Below are positions 8,454 to 15,551 of a stretch of DNA of 26,757 nt, piece by piece (the first letter of the stretch is position 1; each line of letters begins with the position of its first letter). A program made the translations under genes and the position numbers. The stretch is from a virus, in IMG/VR virus record IMGVR_UViG_3300007735_000554, positions 1 through 26,757 of that record, one strand, 5' to 3'. The notes under the pieces are model-generated. The model saw only the letters and a list, made by a program, of their open reading frames with translations, made no database searches and was not told where the DNA came from.

Positions 8454-8461
8454 TATAAATA
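8454..8461 (-). promoter_or_regulatory. Late-promoter-like octamer TATTTATA upstream of terminase
   Basis: The 107-base gap 8439-8545 holds no gene. Minus-strand TATTTATA lies 15 bases upstream of the GTG start of the terminase. A second weaker copy (TATTTATC) lies at about 8506-8513. This would give the head operon its own transcript. Confidence 0.45.
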
Positions 8462-8545
8462 TATATTTTATTCGGTCAATGCAACTGTATATTTGTTCGG
8501 TAACAGATAAATATTCAATATCTATATATTATTCTCATCAGTATT

Positions 8546-8806
8546 TTATTGCATGCCCAATTGCATACGAATAAAATTACCTGCAGTCTCAACCATTGCA
8601 TCTAGATTAGTGCTACCTGGATTCTCATTTATTCCCGTTTGCGCAGCGTCATCAAGAACTTGTTCTAGTGAGTTACATGTCATTGCTTGTACTGCTAGTA
8701 CTAATCCAAACATAAAAGGATCGCATATTAGCTTAACCATAATTTTTTCTTTCATAATTGTGCTATTATATTTTTTATTTTTAAAAAAATCAATTAATTT
8801 TTTCAT
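8546..8806 (-). CDS. Small protein of unknown function, 86 aa
   Basis: Unrecognised. The N-terminus is Lys-rich (MKKLIDFFKNKKYNST), followed by a hydrophobic stretch (MFGLVLAVQAM, about residues 32-42) and an acidic, helix-prone C-terminal half ending MQLGMQ. Internal Met residues at 18 and 23 are possible alternative starts. It follows the 128-aa secreted/membrane protein by two bases and precedes the terminase promoter region. Confidence 0.5.
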   Translation of the reverse strand: MKKLIDFFKNKKYNSTIMKEKIMVKLICDPFMFGLVLAVQAMTCNSLEQVLDDAAQTGINENPGSTNLDAMVETAGNFIRMQLGMQ

Positions 8807-8808
8807 TG

Positions 8809-9195
8809 TTATTTGGTAAAATAAAGATATGTTAATCCGCCAACAACAGCGCTTAATGTTATTTTGGTAAACAGCAATTTTACTTTTAATTTTTTATTTT
8901 GTTTACGTAATTGATCAACCCACTTACCCTGAGTATCGAATTTCAATTGCTCGTTTTTTATGCGCTCTTCGTACATGACACCTTTTTGAACGTGTCCAGA
9001 TATAATACTATCTTTTAATGTTACTTTTTGTTCAGTTAAAACAAGTTGTTCTTTAGTTAATTCAAGTATCGCTTTAGTGCTATCACATCCTACTAATTCT
9101 TTAGCTATTTGTTTAGCTACAGGTGTGGGTATGTGAATTGTATCTTGTGATTTACCAAATAAAGGTAAGAATAATAATATAAACAAATATTTCAT
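8809..9195 (-). CDS. Exported coiled-coil protein with C-terminal membrane anchor (spanin-like)
   Basis: The 128-residue product starts with a signal peptide (MKYLFILLFLPLFGKSQ; cleavage likely after residue 17), continues with a helical region rich in Glu, Lys and Leu (about 40-105) and ends with a hydrophobic segment LFTKITLSAVVGGLTYLYF (about 108-126). An exported protein with a coiled coil and a terminal membrane segment, paired with the overlapping upstream gene that has an N-terminal anchor and coiled coil, resembles a spanin pair joining inner and outer membranes at lysis. The signal peptide has no lipobox cysteine, so it is not a classical outer-membrane spanin. The signal peptide style is like that of Bacteroidota proteins. 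The ATG overlaps the previous stop as TAATG at 9195. Confidence 0.65.
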   Translation of the reverse strand: MKYLFILLFLPLFGKSQDTIHIPTPVAKQIAKELVGCDSTKAILELTKEQLVLTEQKVTLKDSIISGHVQKGVMYEERIKNEQLKFDTQGKWVDQLRKQNKKLKVKLLFTKITLSAVVGGLTYLYFTK

Positions 9196-9566
9196 TAGTA
9201 ATTGTATCTAGCTTTAAAAAATGAATCTAATTCAGTAGGAGTATAATTATTTACTTGTTGACTCACTTCGTGATAATATTCTTTGATAATTGTTGTTTTT
9301 TCTTTTACATTATCAATTTTATCATCAACTTGTTTTACTTCAGTTTCATAAATATGAATAGCACTATCGATTTGTTTTTGATGTTCTATTAGTTGTTTAT
9401 TAACATTAGTTAAAGAGTCAATTGTTGTCTGTAAATCAGCGGGTATTTGTGGTTTACGAGTAGCGATCCATATAATACCATAGATGATTAGCAAAGCTAA
9501 GACTACATAAATTATGTTTTTATAATTAATCTTCGCTATCTGAAGAAGTTGGATTCTCGACTGCAC
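9195..9566 (-). CDS. Membrane-anchored coiled-coil protein (inner-membrane spanin-like)
   Basis: The product has one membrane segment near the N-terminus (IIYVVLALLIIYGIIWIA, about residues 19-36) and then a polar helical region of about 80 residues with heptad-like spacing, ending FKARYNY. This topology (N-in, C-out coiled coil) is that of inner-membrane spanins and related lysis accessory proteins. The only conventional start is GTG at 9566, which overlaps the upstream gene by 41 bases; initiation at a non-standard codon close to 9530 would remove the overlap, so the start is uncertain. The spanin reading depends on its pairing with the next gene; no holin or endolysin is seen nearby. Confidence 0.55.
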   Translation of the reverse strand: MQSRIQLLQIAKINYKNIIYVVLALLIIYGIIWIATRKPQIPADLQTTIDSLTNVNKQLIEHQKQIDSAIHIYETEVKQVDDKIDNVKEKTTIIKEYYHEVSQQVNNYTPTELDSFFKARYNY

Positions 9567-9882
9567 TTATTTTCTTTTTTAATTGTTTTATTTCGTTTGG
9601 TATATTACCTATAGCTTTATTATAATCTGAAATACTGCCTTTTACTTTTCTGCCTTCAGGAGTATCTTTTGTGTATTTGAATATTATATCTTTAGCTTTT
9701 GCTTGAAGTTGAGCCAACTTCTTTTTATTTTTCTCTAAATCTCTCATTTGCTTATCAGTATCCTGCATATCAACTTTTGTAGGTTCAGGAGTTGAATCAG
9801 GGTCTACGTCTTCTATAATTCTTTTTTTGCCAATCAGTGTTAGATTATTTTCTATTAGATATTTTTGTAGATCGAATGACAT
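9526..9882 (-). CDS. Coiled-coil protein with capsid-targeting-like N-terminus, 118 aa
   Basis: Unrecognised. It begins MSFDLQKYLIENNLTLIG, with LIE11 followed by Asn, very similar to the opening of the 132-aa head protein at 2739-3137 (QYLVENKLG). After an acidic/proline linker (residues 25-42) the rest is a charged helix (about 45-105), and the tail is Ser/Asp/Glu rich. It follows the 640-aa protein gene after one base. The shared N-terminal form suggests delivery to the prohead. Confidence 0.6.
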   Translation of the reverse strand: MSFDLQKYLIENNLTLIGKKRIIEDVDPDSTPEPTKVDMQDTDKQMRDLEKNKKKLAQLQAKAKDIIFKYTKDTPEGRKVKGSISDYNKAIGNIPNEIKQLKKKISAVENPTSSDSED

Positions 9883-9883
9883 A

Positions 9884-11806
9884 TTATAGATGTTGAATTT
9901 TTGAGATTTCTATAGTTCCTTGAGTAGTTCCATTATTTCTAGCATTTAAAGTTATTTTGATGTTGTCATCTTTTTTCTTTGACGCTAAAATTTCTATAAC
10001 TAATCCTCCAAAAGTAGAAGAATCTGTTATTTTTATCGGTTGTATTTTATCTTGAACATATAGAGATAGCGCACTTCCAGCTTCAAAAGTCTCTATTTTT
10101 CCAGGCTCTCCACTACTTGATGCTATTACTTTGTAAAAGGTCGGAGAAACATCTCCTAAAGACATTGCAAAAGCCGCCAATGCTAATAAAGCATCGTCTA
10201 TTGATTGTACGCCTTCATCGCTTGCTATCTGTGTAAAAAAGAAATTTAGTGATTTTAAAGCCGCATATTTACCTCTTAATTGATCTGATTTTATTTTTTC
10301 AATATCGCTATCAACTAGATCATATTTAATGTTGCTATTCTTTTTTACATACGATAGTATAGACTTTCTTAATCTTTCTATACCTTCTCTATATTTTCTA
10401 TCGTTATAATTTTGTTCGTCGGAAGTTAAGTTATATTCTGTTTTTGCTTTTTTGAATTTTTCAAAATATGCTTTTGCTTTACCACCTTGAGCTTTTTCAA
10501 ATTTTAGAGATACAGCTACTAAAGGAGCATTTATTGCTCCCCATTTAGACGCGAACGCATTGCTCAATATACCAGCAGTTTGAGAAGAATCTTCCGTTCT
10601 TGCTTTTTGTAAAATGCTTTGCGCTTTTTTATCGTTAATAACAACATACACATCTCCAGGGCACCATTTATCTGCAGGCATACCTAATTTTTCGTGCGCT
10701 ACGCTTCTTATTTCGTCAAATATTCCTGTTCTAGTTAAATTGAATGTCGAATATTTGCTTTTTATTGCTAAAGCTTGAGATAGAGGTTGATTTAAATTAT
10801 TTAAAGATTCTGGTGTATTCTTTATGGTAGAAAGATATTGATTTAATTCAGATCTAGTATTATCGCTTATTCCTGGACTTTTTATCAATACTTTTTTCAA
10901 CGTTTCTACAGAACTATCAAAATTCGTTTTATTGATCGATTTGGAAATTTTAGAGTAAAAAAACAATATAACCAACCCTTCTTTTACATTCGTTGATGTC
11001 GCTGTTTCTGAAGATCCTTTGAATAGTAGATTCGCTTCTCCTGATTTTGTTTTTAGTTTTACATTTCCAATCGATGAAAGACCTTTTGATATTTTAGCAT
11101 CTACTCCTTTTGTCGCTAACAATTGTTTCATCGCGTCCAATCTAGCTTTTTTATCTCTAGTATTTATTCCACTAAAATATACTTTATACGTATTTTTTCC
11201 TGTTTTTTCTATTTTTTGTATCCCTAAAGAAGCTATATTTTTATTTTTCTTTAAAATATTAGATATATCATCTTCCATAGATTCTGATAGTAGTCTACGG
11301 AGAATTTGTGACTCCTCTAAAGTTTCCCCTTCTTCTCCTGCCTCAGGTGCCGATGTTTCTGCTGGTGGCGTTTCTGCTGTTGATTCTTCTCCTCCTGTCT
11401 CTGCTCCTTGCTCTGCTCCCTCAGGACCTTTAACTTTCATAGGGCTTCCCCATCTAAGTAATCTGCCTATAGCCAACATCGCTCTTTGTTTTTCTCCTGT
11501 CGTCATTAGAAAGTAGTTTTTTCCAGCTATAGTGGCTTGATAGGCTTCTCCCATAAACGTTAAGAAGAAATACTGATTGTTATGTAAAACTATTTTAAAA
11601 GATGTAGGTTTATACGCAATAATGTATATACCGGTTAATAACTCTTTGAAATTTTCAGACATCAACTCTTCAAGAATTTCTCTTAAATCATCGTATTTGT
11701 TTAATATAAAATTCATTGGATCGTCTTCAAAAGTTTTTGGAGGCGTTTCCATACGATTTTCTTCGTCTTCTATCAATAATTTTTTTAGTATGTCTAAATT
11801 TTCCAT
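9884..11806 (-). CDS. 640-aa protein with possible PD-(D/E)xK-type nuclease core and capsid-targeting-like leader
   Basis: Opens with MENLDILKKLLIEDEENR, an xLxxLLxE leader (LIE13). Residues 55-120 form a small beta-rich domain; 125-165 is a Glu/Ala/Pro/Gly low-complexity linker; at 168-175 a second leader-like motif ILRRLLSES occurs. The remainder (about 190-640) is one or two globular domains. Within it, NVKEGLVILFF (Glu276), GDVYVVINDKK (Asp385) and VAVSLKFEK (Ser433-Leu-Lys435) are in the order and spacing of the Glu, Asp and (E/S)-x-K elements of restriction-endonuclease-like folds. This is my pattern reading, not an established family match. It is the largest gene of the accessory block; a virion-packaged enzyme is possible. 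Confidence 0.6.
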   Translation of the reverse strand: MENLDILKKLLIEDEENRMETPPKTFEDDPMNFILNKYDDLREILEELMSENFKELLTGIYIIAYKPTSFKIVLHNNQYFFLTFMGEAYQATIAGKNYFLMTTGEKQRAMLAIGRLLRWGSPMKVKGPEGAEQGAETGGEESTAETPPAETSAPEAGEEGETLEESQILRRLLSESMEDDISNILKKNKNIASLGIQKIEKTGKNTYKVYFSGINTRDKKARLDAMKQLLATKGVDAKISKGLSSIGNVKLKTKSGEANLLFKGSSETATSTNVKEGLVILFFYSKISKSINKTNFDSSVETLKKVLIKSPGISDNTRSELNQYLSTIKNTPESLNNLNQPLSQALAIKSKYSTFNLTRTGIFDEIRSVAHEKLGMPADKWCPGDVYVVINDKKAQSILQKARTEDSSQTAGILSNAFASKWGAINAPLVAVSLKFEKAQGGKAKAYFEKFKKAKTEYNLTSDEQNYNDRKYREGIERLRKSILSYVKKNSNIKYDLVDSDIEKIKSDQLRGKYAALKSLNFFFTQIASDEGVQSIDDALLALAAFAMSLGDVSPTFYKVIASSSGEPGKIETFEAGSALSLYVQDKIQPIKITDSSTFGGLVIEILASKKKDDNIKITLNARNNGTTQGTIEISKIQHL

Positions 11807-11812
11807 ATTATT

Positions 11813-12289
11813 TTAAAGTTCGTGGTATCCCGTATTAGCTTGATTTATGTAGTTTTGTGCTTGAGATATGTGATCTTGAATCCAACCTGGCAAATCCATT
11901 TCATTTTGCCCTATCTTATTCATTAATTGCGATGCGTTGCTTATAATATCTTTTAATAAATTTTGAGCCATTCCTACTTCGTGATCCTCAGAGCTATCAT
12001 CTTCTTGTGAAGCCCAGCCGCATTCTTGACACATATCTTCATACATCATCGATCCGCATTCTTGGCATGCATCTGGATATTGTTGTGGTCTGCCTACGGA
12101 ATACTTCTTCATTCCTATAGAATACTCATCTTGAGCACCTGTTTCATCTAAGTTTTTTTCTATTTTTTGAGCTACTTTTTTCTCCCAAGAAGAGATTTTT
12201 TTATCTTTGTCTCTATCAGCTAAGTGAGGTTTTTCTAAACCTGATTTTTCGTAAGATACTTCGTTTAATAGATTTTTTAATTTTATCAT
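11813..12289 (-). CDS. EF-hand/zinc-ribbon protein with capsid-targeting-like leader, 158 aa
   Basis: Three elements can be read. Residues 1-12, MIKLKNLLNEVS, form an xLxxLLxE leader (LNE10). Residues 25-36, DRDKDKKISSWE, fit a canonical 12-residue EF-hand calcium loop (Asp at 1, 3 and 5, hydrophobic at 8, Ser at 9, Glu at 12). Residues 75-90 contain CQECG and CQECG, two CxxC pairs 8 residues apart, as in zinc ribbons. The C-terminal part is helical (MNKIGQNEMDLPGWIQDHIS) and ends YHEL. The ends of the protein resemble other small T4-like phage proteins of unknown function. Four-base ATGA overlap with the upstream gene. Confidence 0.7.
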   Translation of the reverse strand: MIKLKNLLNEVSYEKSGLEKPHLADRDKDKKISSWEKKVAQKIEKNLDETGAQDEYSIGMKKYSVGRPQQYPDACQECGSMMYEDMCQECGWASQEDDSSEDHEVGMAQNLLKDIISNASQLMNKIGQNEMDLPGWIQDHISQAQNYINQANTGYHEL

Positions 12290-12567
12290 TTTTTAGATTT
12301 TTTCTTTTTACTCTTTCTTGCTTTTTTCCACAACTTATTATCTACTTTTCTAGCTCCTCCTTTTCCAGTAACAAAAGAATTGACTCTTCCCATAGCCCAC
12401 TGATGTTGACCAACTCCTGGTCTATGTCCTCCTTTCCATGCGCTTAGTCCTTTTTCATATACTTGTTTTAATATAGTTTTAGATATACCCGTAGCTTTTG
12501 CTTTATTAGATAGCGCTTTTTCTACGTTATCATCGTACTCTAATAGTAATTTAAGTAGACTTATCAT
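12286..12567 (-). CDS. Small basic protein (DUF5824-like), 93 aa
   Basis: Begins MISLLKLLLEYDDN, a leader with LLE10. The body reads AKATGISKTILKQVYEKGL, then WKGGHRPG, WAMGRVNSFVTGKGG and a Lys/Arg/Ser tail of about 15 residues. The combination of a 'gi-k-L-VY-G-aw' helix, HRPG and WAxxRVNSF is familiar from a phage family of unknown function that I believe is DUF5824, from memory and not verified. The very basic tail suggests DNA contact. ATGA overlaps on both sides place it in a chain of coupled small genes. Confidence 0.65.
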   Translation of the reverse strand: MISLLKLLLEYDDNVEKALSNKAKATGISKTILKQVYEKGLSAWKGGHRPGVGQHQWAMGRVNSFVTGKGGARKVDNKLWKKARKSKKKKSKK

Positions 12568-12830
12568 TTGCTTTTACCGAATCTTTTTTCGTACGCAGTA
12601 GTTGCTGCGGACTTTTTTGTTTTATATTTTTTAGTCTTATCTTTATCTGCATAATCAGCTTCCCATTTTCCGTAAGCTGAAGGATCATTCGATTTTAGTT
12701 TCTTTACTCTATCTATCTCTCTCTTCATCGCGGCTTTATCTTTTGTAAGATAAGCTTTTTTAACTTTAACTCCGCCTTTAGTTCTTTCAGCTTCCATTAA
12801 TAAAGCTAATAGGTGTATTATTTTTTTCAT
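12564..12830 (-). CDS. Small basic protein with leader, 88 aa
   Basis: N-terminus MKKIIHLLALLMEAERTKGG holds an amphipathic leader with LME13 followed by Ala, a good gp21-type site. The mature part would be a highly basic helical protein (KAYLTKDKAAMKREIDRV, then DPSAYGKWEADYADK, then KKYKTKKSAATTAYEKRFG). This pattern recurs in T4-like phages as an unnamed small protein. Its charge and size recall T4 internal proteins IPI-IPIII, which are small, basic and packaged with DNA. Function unknown. Confidence 0.65.
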   Translation of the reverse strand: MKKIIHLLALLMEAERTKGGVKVKKAYLTKDKAAMKREIDRVKKLKSNDPSAYGKWEADYADKDKTKKYKTKKSAATTAYEKRFGKSK

Positions 12831-13114
12831 TTTAAAAATTCAGGGTATTTCTCCAATAATCTATCGTATATAGATCTCCTAATAGCTTTTAATTCTCTTA
12901 GATTTTTTTCTAAGATAGGATCTTTTATGTGCTCGTCAATTTCAGCTTGTTGAATATTCTTTATTACTTCGTCCAGTTTTTTCAAAATTCTATTGAAATC
13001 TGGTTTGTATGTTACATCCCAAGAAATTTTACCTGTTTCTGGATCTACTGCGGTTTGAGTGGTTGTCGCAGCTGTATAATCTCCGATCTCTAATAATTTT
13101 TTTAAACTATACAC
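12827..13114 (-). CDS. Small protein with leader, 95 aa
   Basis: Unrecognised. Starts MYSLKKLLEIGDYTAATTT with LLE9. Residues 12-40 are Thr-rich with a possible beta hairpin (PETGKISWDVTYKPD); residues 42-95 are helical and end LEKYPEFLK. Overlaps the upstream gene by 8 bases and the downstream one by 4 (ATGA). Confidence 0.6.
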   Translation of the reverse strand: MYSLKKLLEIGDYTAATTTQTAVDPETGKISWDVTYKPDFNRILKKLDEVIKNIQQAEIDEHIKDPILEKNLRELKAIRRSIYDRLLEKYPEFLK

Positions 13115-13370
13115 TTTTTATTATTTTTAGTTTTAATTTTCCAGTCCCTTTTATCGCTCTATGCCAAATGTGTTTCTTTATAAATACTTTTTGGTTTATT
13201 GATATTGGTAAATTATTGTCTAATTGTATTTGCCAATCCGTATGTTCTAGAGCCTCTATTAACCTATCTTCATTATCTCTATGCCACATTAATTCTATAG
13301 GATCTATATTTTCATCAAATTCTCTAATTATAAAATTTTGATCTGTTATTAAATCTTTATATGGATTCAT
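13107..13370 (-). CDS. Small protein of unknown function, 87 aa
   Basis: Unrecognised. Visible pattern: an acidic first half with MWHRDNEDRLIEALEHTDWQ (about residues 28-47) and a basic, beta-prone second half (NQKVFIKKHIWHRAIKG, KLKLKIIKSV). It lacks the clear xLxxLLxE leader of its neighbours (IRE17 is the closest). A TATTTATA on the minus strand inside the gene near 13179-13186 is probably chance. Follows the 195-aa gene after 9 bases. Confidence 0.55.
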   Translation of the reverse strand: MNPYKDLITDQNFIIREFDENIDPIELMWHRDNEDRLIEALEHTDWQIQLDNNLPISINQKVFIKKHIWHRAIKGTGKLKLKIIKSV

Positions 13371-13379
13371 AATATAAAT

Positions 13380-13967
13380 TTACCAAAATCCAGAAAAATT
13401 AGATTTTAACCCTAACAACTTGGCATACCTTGGAAGTCTACAACTCCAATATTTAGGAGTAGTTTTATCTTTCGCTTGAGCGCATTTGTGTCTAGCGGCA
13501 AAAGATTTTCTAGCTTGCGGATTATTTATTTTTGCAGATAATCCCGTTGTATCACCAAAAGTAACTTTTTTTATACCTCCTCCAGGTTTTCTAACATAAA
13601 CGTAAAATTTTTTAGGACCTCCTCTTTTAGGTTTGTTTAATTGAGGTTGTTTTTTCTTTTTTGCTTTAACCTCTAACAAAAATTCTAGAGTTATTGGATA
13701 ATCTAATGGAACTTTAACTCCTTTATAAATTCCCCATTTTCCTATATCAGTATTATCAAAGTACCAAGAATCCTCTTCTGTGAGTTGAATTTTACCGGTT
13801 TCATATAACTTTCTAGATTCTTCAAAAAGTTCTAGGTATTTGATAGATTGAGGCCTATATATATTTTCGTTTATTGGAATGTCATTGTCTAAATGATACA
13901 ATAGACCTTCTGATAGCATCAATCTATTAACAGTTTCGTCTAATCGTATTCTAGTGCAACAATCCAT
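13380..13967 (-). CDS. Two-part protein with conserved basic C-terminal domain, 195 aa
   Basis: Residues 1-95 form an acidic/neutral N-terminal part with WYFDNTDIGKWGIYKGVKVP at 68-87. Residues 94-112, LEFLLEVKAKKKKQPQLNK, form a junction that has a gp21-type site (LLE99 followed by Val) and then a Lys-rich stretch. Residues 118-180 form a basic domain: KKFYVYVRKPGGGIKKVTFG, NPQARKSFAARHKC and YWSCR. This C-terminal pattern (VYVR-P-GG-KKV-FGD, ARKSF-ARH-C, YWSCR) recurs in T4-like phages as a protein of unknown function, often right after a leader. Here the leader-like junction is internal, so cleavage could release the C-terminal domain. TAATG junction with the upstream gene at 13967. Confidence 0.65.
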   Translation of the reverse strand: MDCCTRIRLDETVNRLMLSEGLLYHLDNDIPINENIYRPQSIKYLELFEESRKLYETGKIQLTEEDSWYFDNTDIGKWGIYKGVKVPLDYPITLEFLLEVKAKKKKQPQLNKPKRGGPKKFYVYVRKPGGGIKKVTFGDTTGLSAKINNPQARKSFAARHKCAQAKDKTTPKYWSCRLPRYAKLLGLKSNFSGFW

Positions 13968-14338
13968 TATTGTAAATTAACTAATTTATATTTTGTAGTC
14001 TCTATCAAAGAAACTATTTCATCAATTTGATTCTGTATATAGCTATCCTGAGTAATTTGCGTCCTAGTGGTTTCTGTAAACTTACAAAGAGCCTCAAAAT
14101 ATGTAACGTAATTTGCGTCTTCTCTTAATGACGCTGGCATTTTATACCCTCTTACTATGCCGTAACGACCTTGGTAAGATTCAACTAAAGCATCTATTAA
14201 AGGTACTATGCCTTCATAATATGTGCCTAAAGCTCTATGAGCGGCGTCAGATCCTACTCCTGAGGCTTGCCAGTGATATATGTGTGTTTGGTTTCTTGAT
14301 TGTAATAAAGTACCTATCAAAAGTGCAAATTGTTCCAT
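13967..14338 (-). CDS. Dps/ferritin-like protein (mini-ferritin), 123 aa
   Basis: The segment THIYHWQASGVGSDAAHRAL followed by YYEGIVPLIDALVESYQG matches helices A-B of Dps-type ferritins. His22, His34, Asp49 and Glu53 have exactly the spacing (12, 15, 4) of the E. coli Dps ferroxidase residues His51, His63, Asp78 and Glu82, and Trp follows the first His as in Dps. The residue corresponding to Dps Asp67 is Gly38 here. At 123 residues it is shorter than Dps (about 167) but still has a C-terminal helix (NQIDEIVSLIETTKYKL). I recall a phage family of this type (DUF5856), unverified. Possible roles: iron binding, DNA protection or an inert structural fold. TAATG junctions at both ends couple it to its neighbours. 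No clear capsid-targeting leader. Confidence 0.75.
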   Translation of the reverse strand: MEQFALLIGTLLQSRNQTHIYHWQASGVGSDAAHRALGTYYEGIVPLIDALVESYQGRYGIVRGYKMPASLREDANYVTYFEALCKFTETTRTQITQDSYIQNQIDEIVSLIETTKYKLVNLQ

Positions 14339-14958
14339 TATTTTTTATTTTTTTTGTTATCTTCTATTTCTTTTTTAGATTTTTCTATTTTTTCAAGTTT
14401 CGTCATGAAATCATCAATCTTATCCGCAATCATAGCTATGTGATCTTTATGCTTACTCGCGTTCTTTGGATCTTCTTTTGCCATATCCATGTGCTCTTTT
14501 CTTTTCTTTTCTAAGGTATCTATGGCTTTTTTAAGCTTGTCAGTTGCAACGCCTTTCTTTTCTTCTAAAGCTTTTTGTTTATTCAAATAGTCTTCATACA
14601 GTTCCATAGCTGTGTCTTTAGCCATATCCTCATCTGCATACAAAGCATGTACCTTATCAGGTACTAGTTCATGACCTGTGCCAATTCCTAAAAGTGGATC
14701 TATCGGTTTTACTAAAGACGTTAATTGACATCCTGCATATGGTTTTTGAACAGCGAATAATTGCGTTATTGCTCCTGGTATGACTTCCATTTCTTCTTTC
14801 ATTTGTTTACTTTTTGGTATTTTATTTTCTGCGTGTATTTGTAATGCAGCCACGTAATCATTTAGATCTCCTTTTGTGCATCCGACTTTTTCTCCTCTTG
14901 AACCGTCAGATTTTTTTTTATATACGCACTTATTTTTACGATCAATAGAATATGGCAT
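14338..14958 (-). CDS. Helical protein with cysteine-containing N-terminus, 206 aa
   Basis: Unrecognised. The first 45 residues (MPYSIDRKNKCVYKKKSDGS, then KVGCTKGDLNDYVAALQIHA) form a small basic domain with two Cys that resembles a short module repeated at the start of several phage proteins. The middle (60-115) is globular with GCQLTSLVKPIDPLLGIGTG. Residues 120-206 are a Lys/Glu-rich coiled coil ending in KKNKK. Preceded by a TATTTATT/TATAAATA motif pair. Confidence 0.6.
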   Translation of the reverse strand: MPYSIDRKNKCVYKKKSDGSRGEKVGCTKGDLNDYVAALQIHAENKIPKSKQMKEEMEVIPGAITQLFAVQKPYAGCQLTSLVKPIDPLLGIGTGHELVPDKVHALYADEDMAKDTAMELYEDYLNKQKALEEKKGVATDKLKKAIDTLEKKRKEHMDMAKEDPKNASKHKDHIAMIADKIDDFMTKLEKIEKSKKEIEDNKKNKK

Positions 14959-14964
14959 AATTGT

Positions 14965-14979
14965 TATTTATAATAAATA
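14965..14979 (-). promoter_or_regulatory. Overlapping TATTTATT and TATAAATA elements
   Basis: In the 23-base gap before the gene starting at 14958, the minus strand reads TATTTATTATAAATA (14979 to 14965). It contains both the octamer recurring in this window (TATTTATT) and a perfect T4 late promoter octamer (TATAAATA, 14972 to 14965), the latter 6 bases before the ATG. Confidence 0.5.
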
Positions 14980-14981
14980 TT

Positions 14982-15551
14982 TTAAATAGTGATCTTTTTA
15001 AGTTTTTCTATATTTGACTTTATTTCTTCGTACATTTTTGTCTTATCTACTTTTCCCCAACTCTCTATATCTCCTGCTTCTGTAACAAATGAATCATTCT
15101 CTTTCATCCATGCTTCTAAACCCATCTCAAACTCCTCTAAACTAGCATTTTTATTTTGATTTAGAATATCTTTTTCGTATTGTTCATATTTTCCCTCTAT
15201 TTTTAGTTTTGTCTCCATCTCAGTTACGCAATCTAAACACATTCCGTGAATAGAATACATTTTTTTATTTACATCGTGTACTTTAAATGCTGTTTTACAA
15301 TTTGGACAAGTCAATGGAAGCACAACTAATTTTTTTAGATTATCTAACTTGGTTATAGTTTGTTTTATTCCATTTTTTATTGTCCATCTTTTACCGCTTT
15401 CTTCCCAAACGTCTCCTTCTTGATAATCTTGTTTGTGTTTTTCCCACCCTGTTTGAATTTGCGTTCTATCTCCTGCTTTTCCAGTAATGATATTTCTCAT
15501 TCTCTGTACTGTGCTTTGCGAAAATTCTTTTTTTAATGTTGATTGATTCAT
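14982..15551 (-). CDS. Zinc-finger protein, 189 aa
   Basis: The N-terminal 40 residues (LKKEFSQSTVQRMRNIITGK) look like a helix followed by a basic loop; the segment EGDVWEESGKRWTIKNGIKQ (44-63) is a small beta module; LTCPNCKTAF and HGMCLDCVTEME (about residues 78-113) supply two CxxC pairs forming a treble-clef-like or zinc-ribbon site. The C-terminal part is helical with an acidic/aromatic motif ending KMYEEIKSNIEKLKK. This domain order recurs in T4-like phages as a protein of unknown function. ATGA overlap with the downstream zincin-HAD gene. Confidence 0.65.
   Translation of the reverse strand: MNQSTLKKEFSQSTVQRMRNIITGKAGDRTQIQTGWEKHKQDYQEGDVWEESGKRWTIKNGIKQTITKLDNLKKLVVLPLTCPNCKTAFKVHDVNKKMYSIHGMCLDCVTEMETKLKIEGKYEQYEKDILNQNKNASLEEFEMGLEAWMKENDSFVTEAGDIESWGKVDKTKMYEEIKSNIEKLKKITI

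Noticed and set aside
11019-11516. Plus-strand frame of 165 codons
   Set aside because: Lies wholly antisense to the 640-aa protein, with no start signal and a composition (Ser/Phe/Ile-rich) typical of shadow frames.
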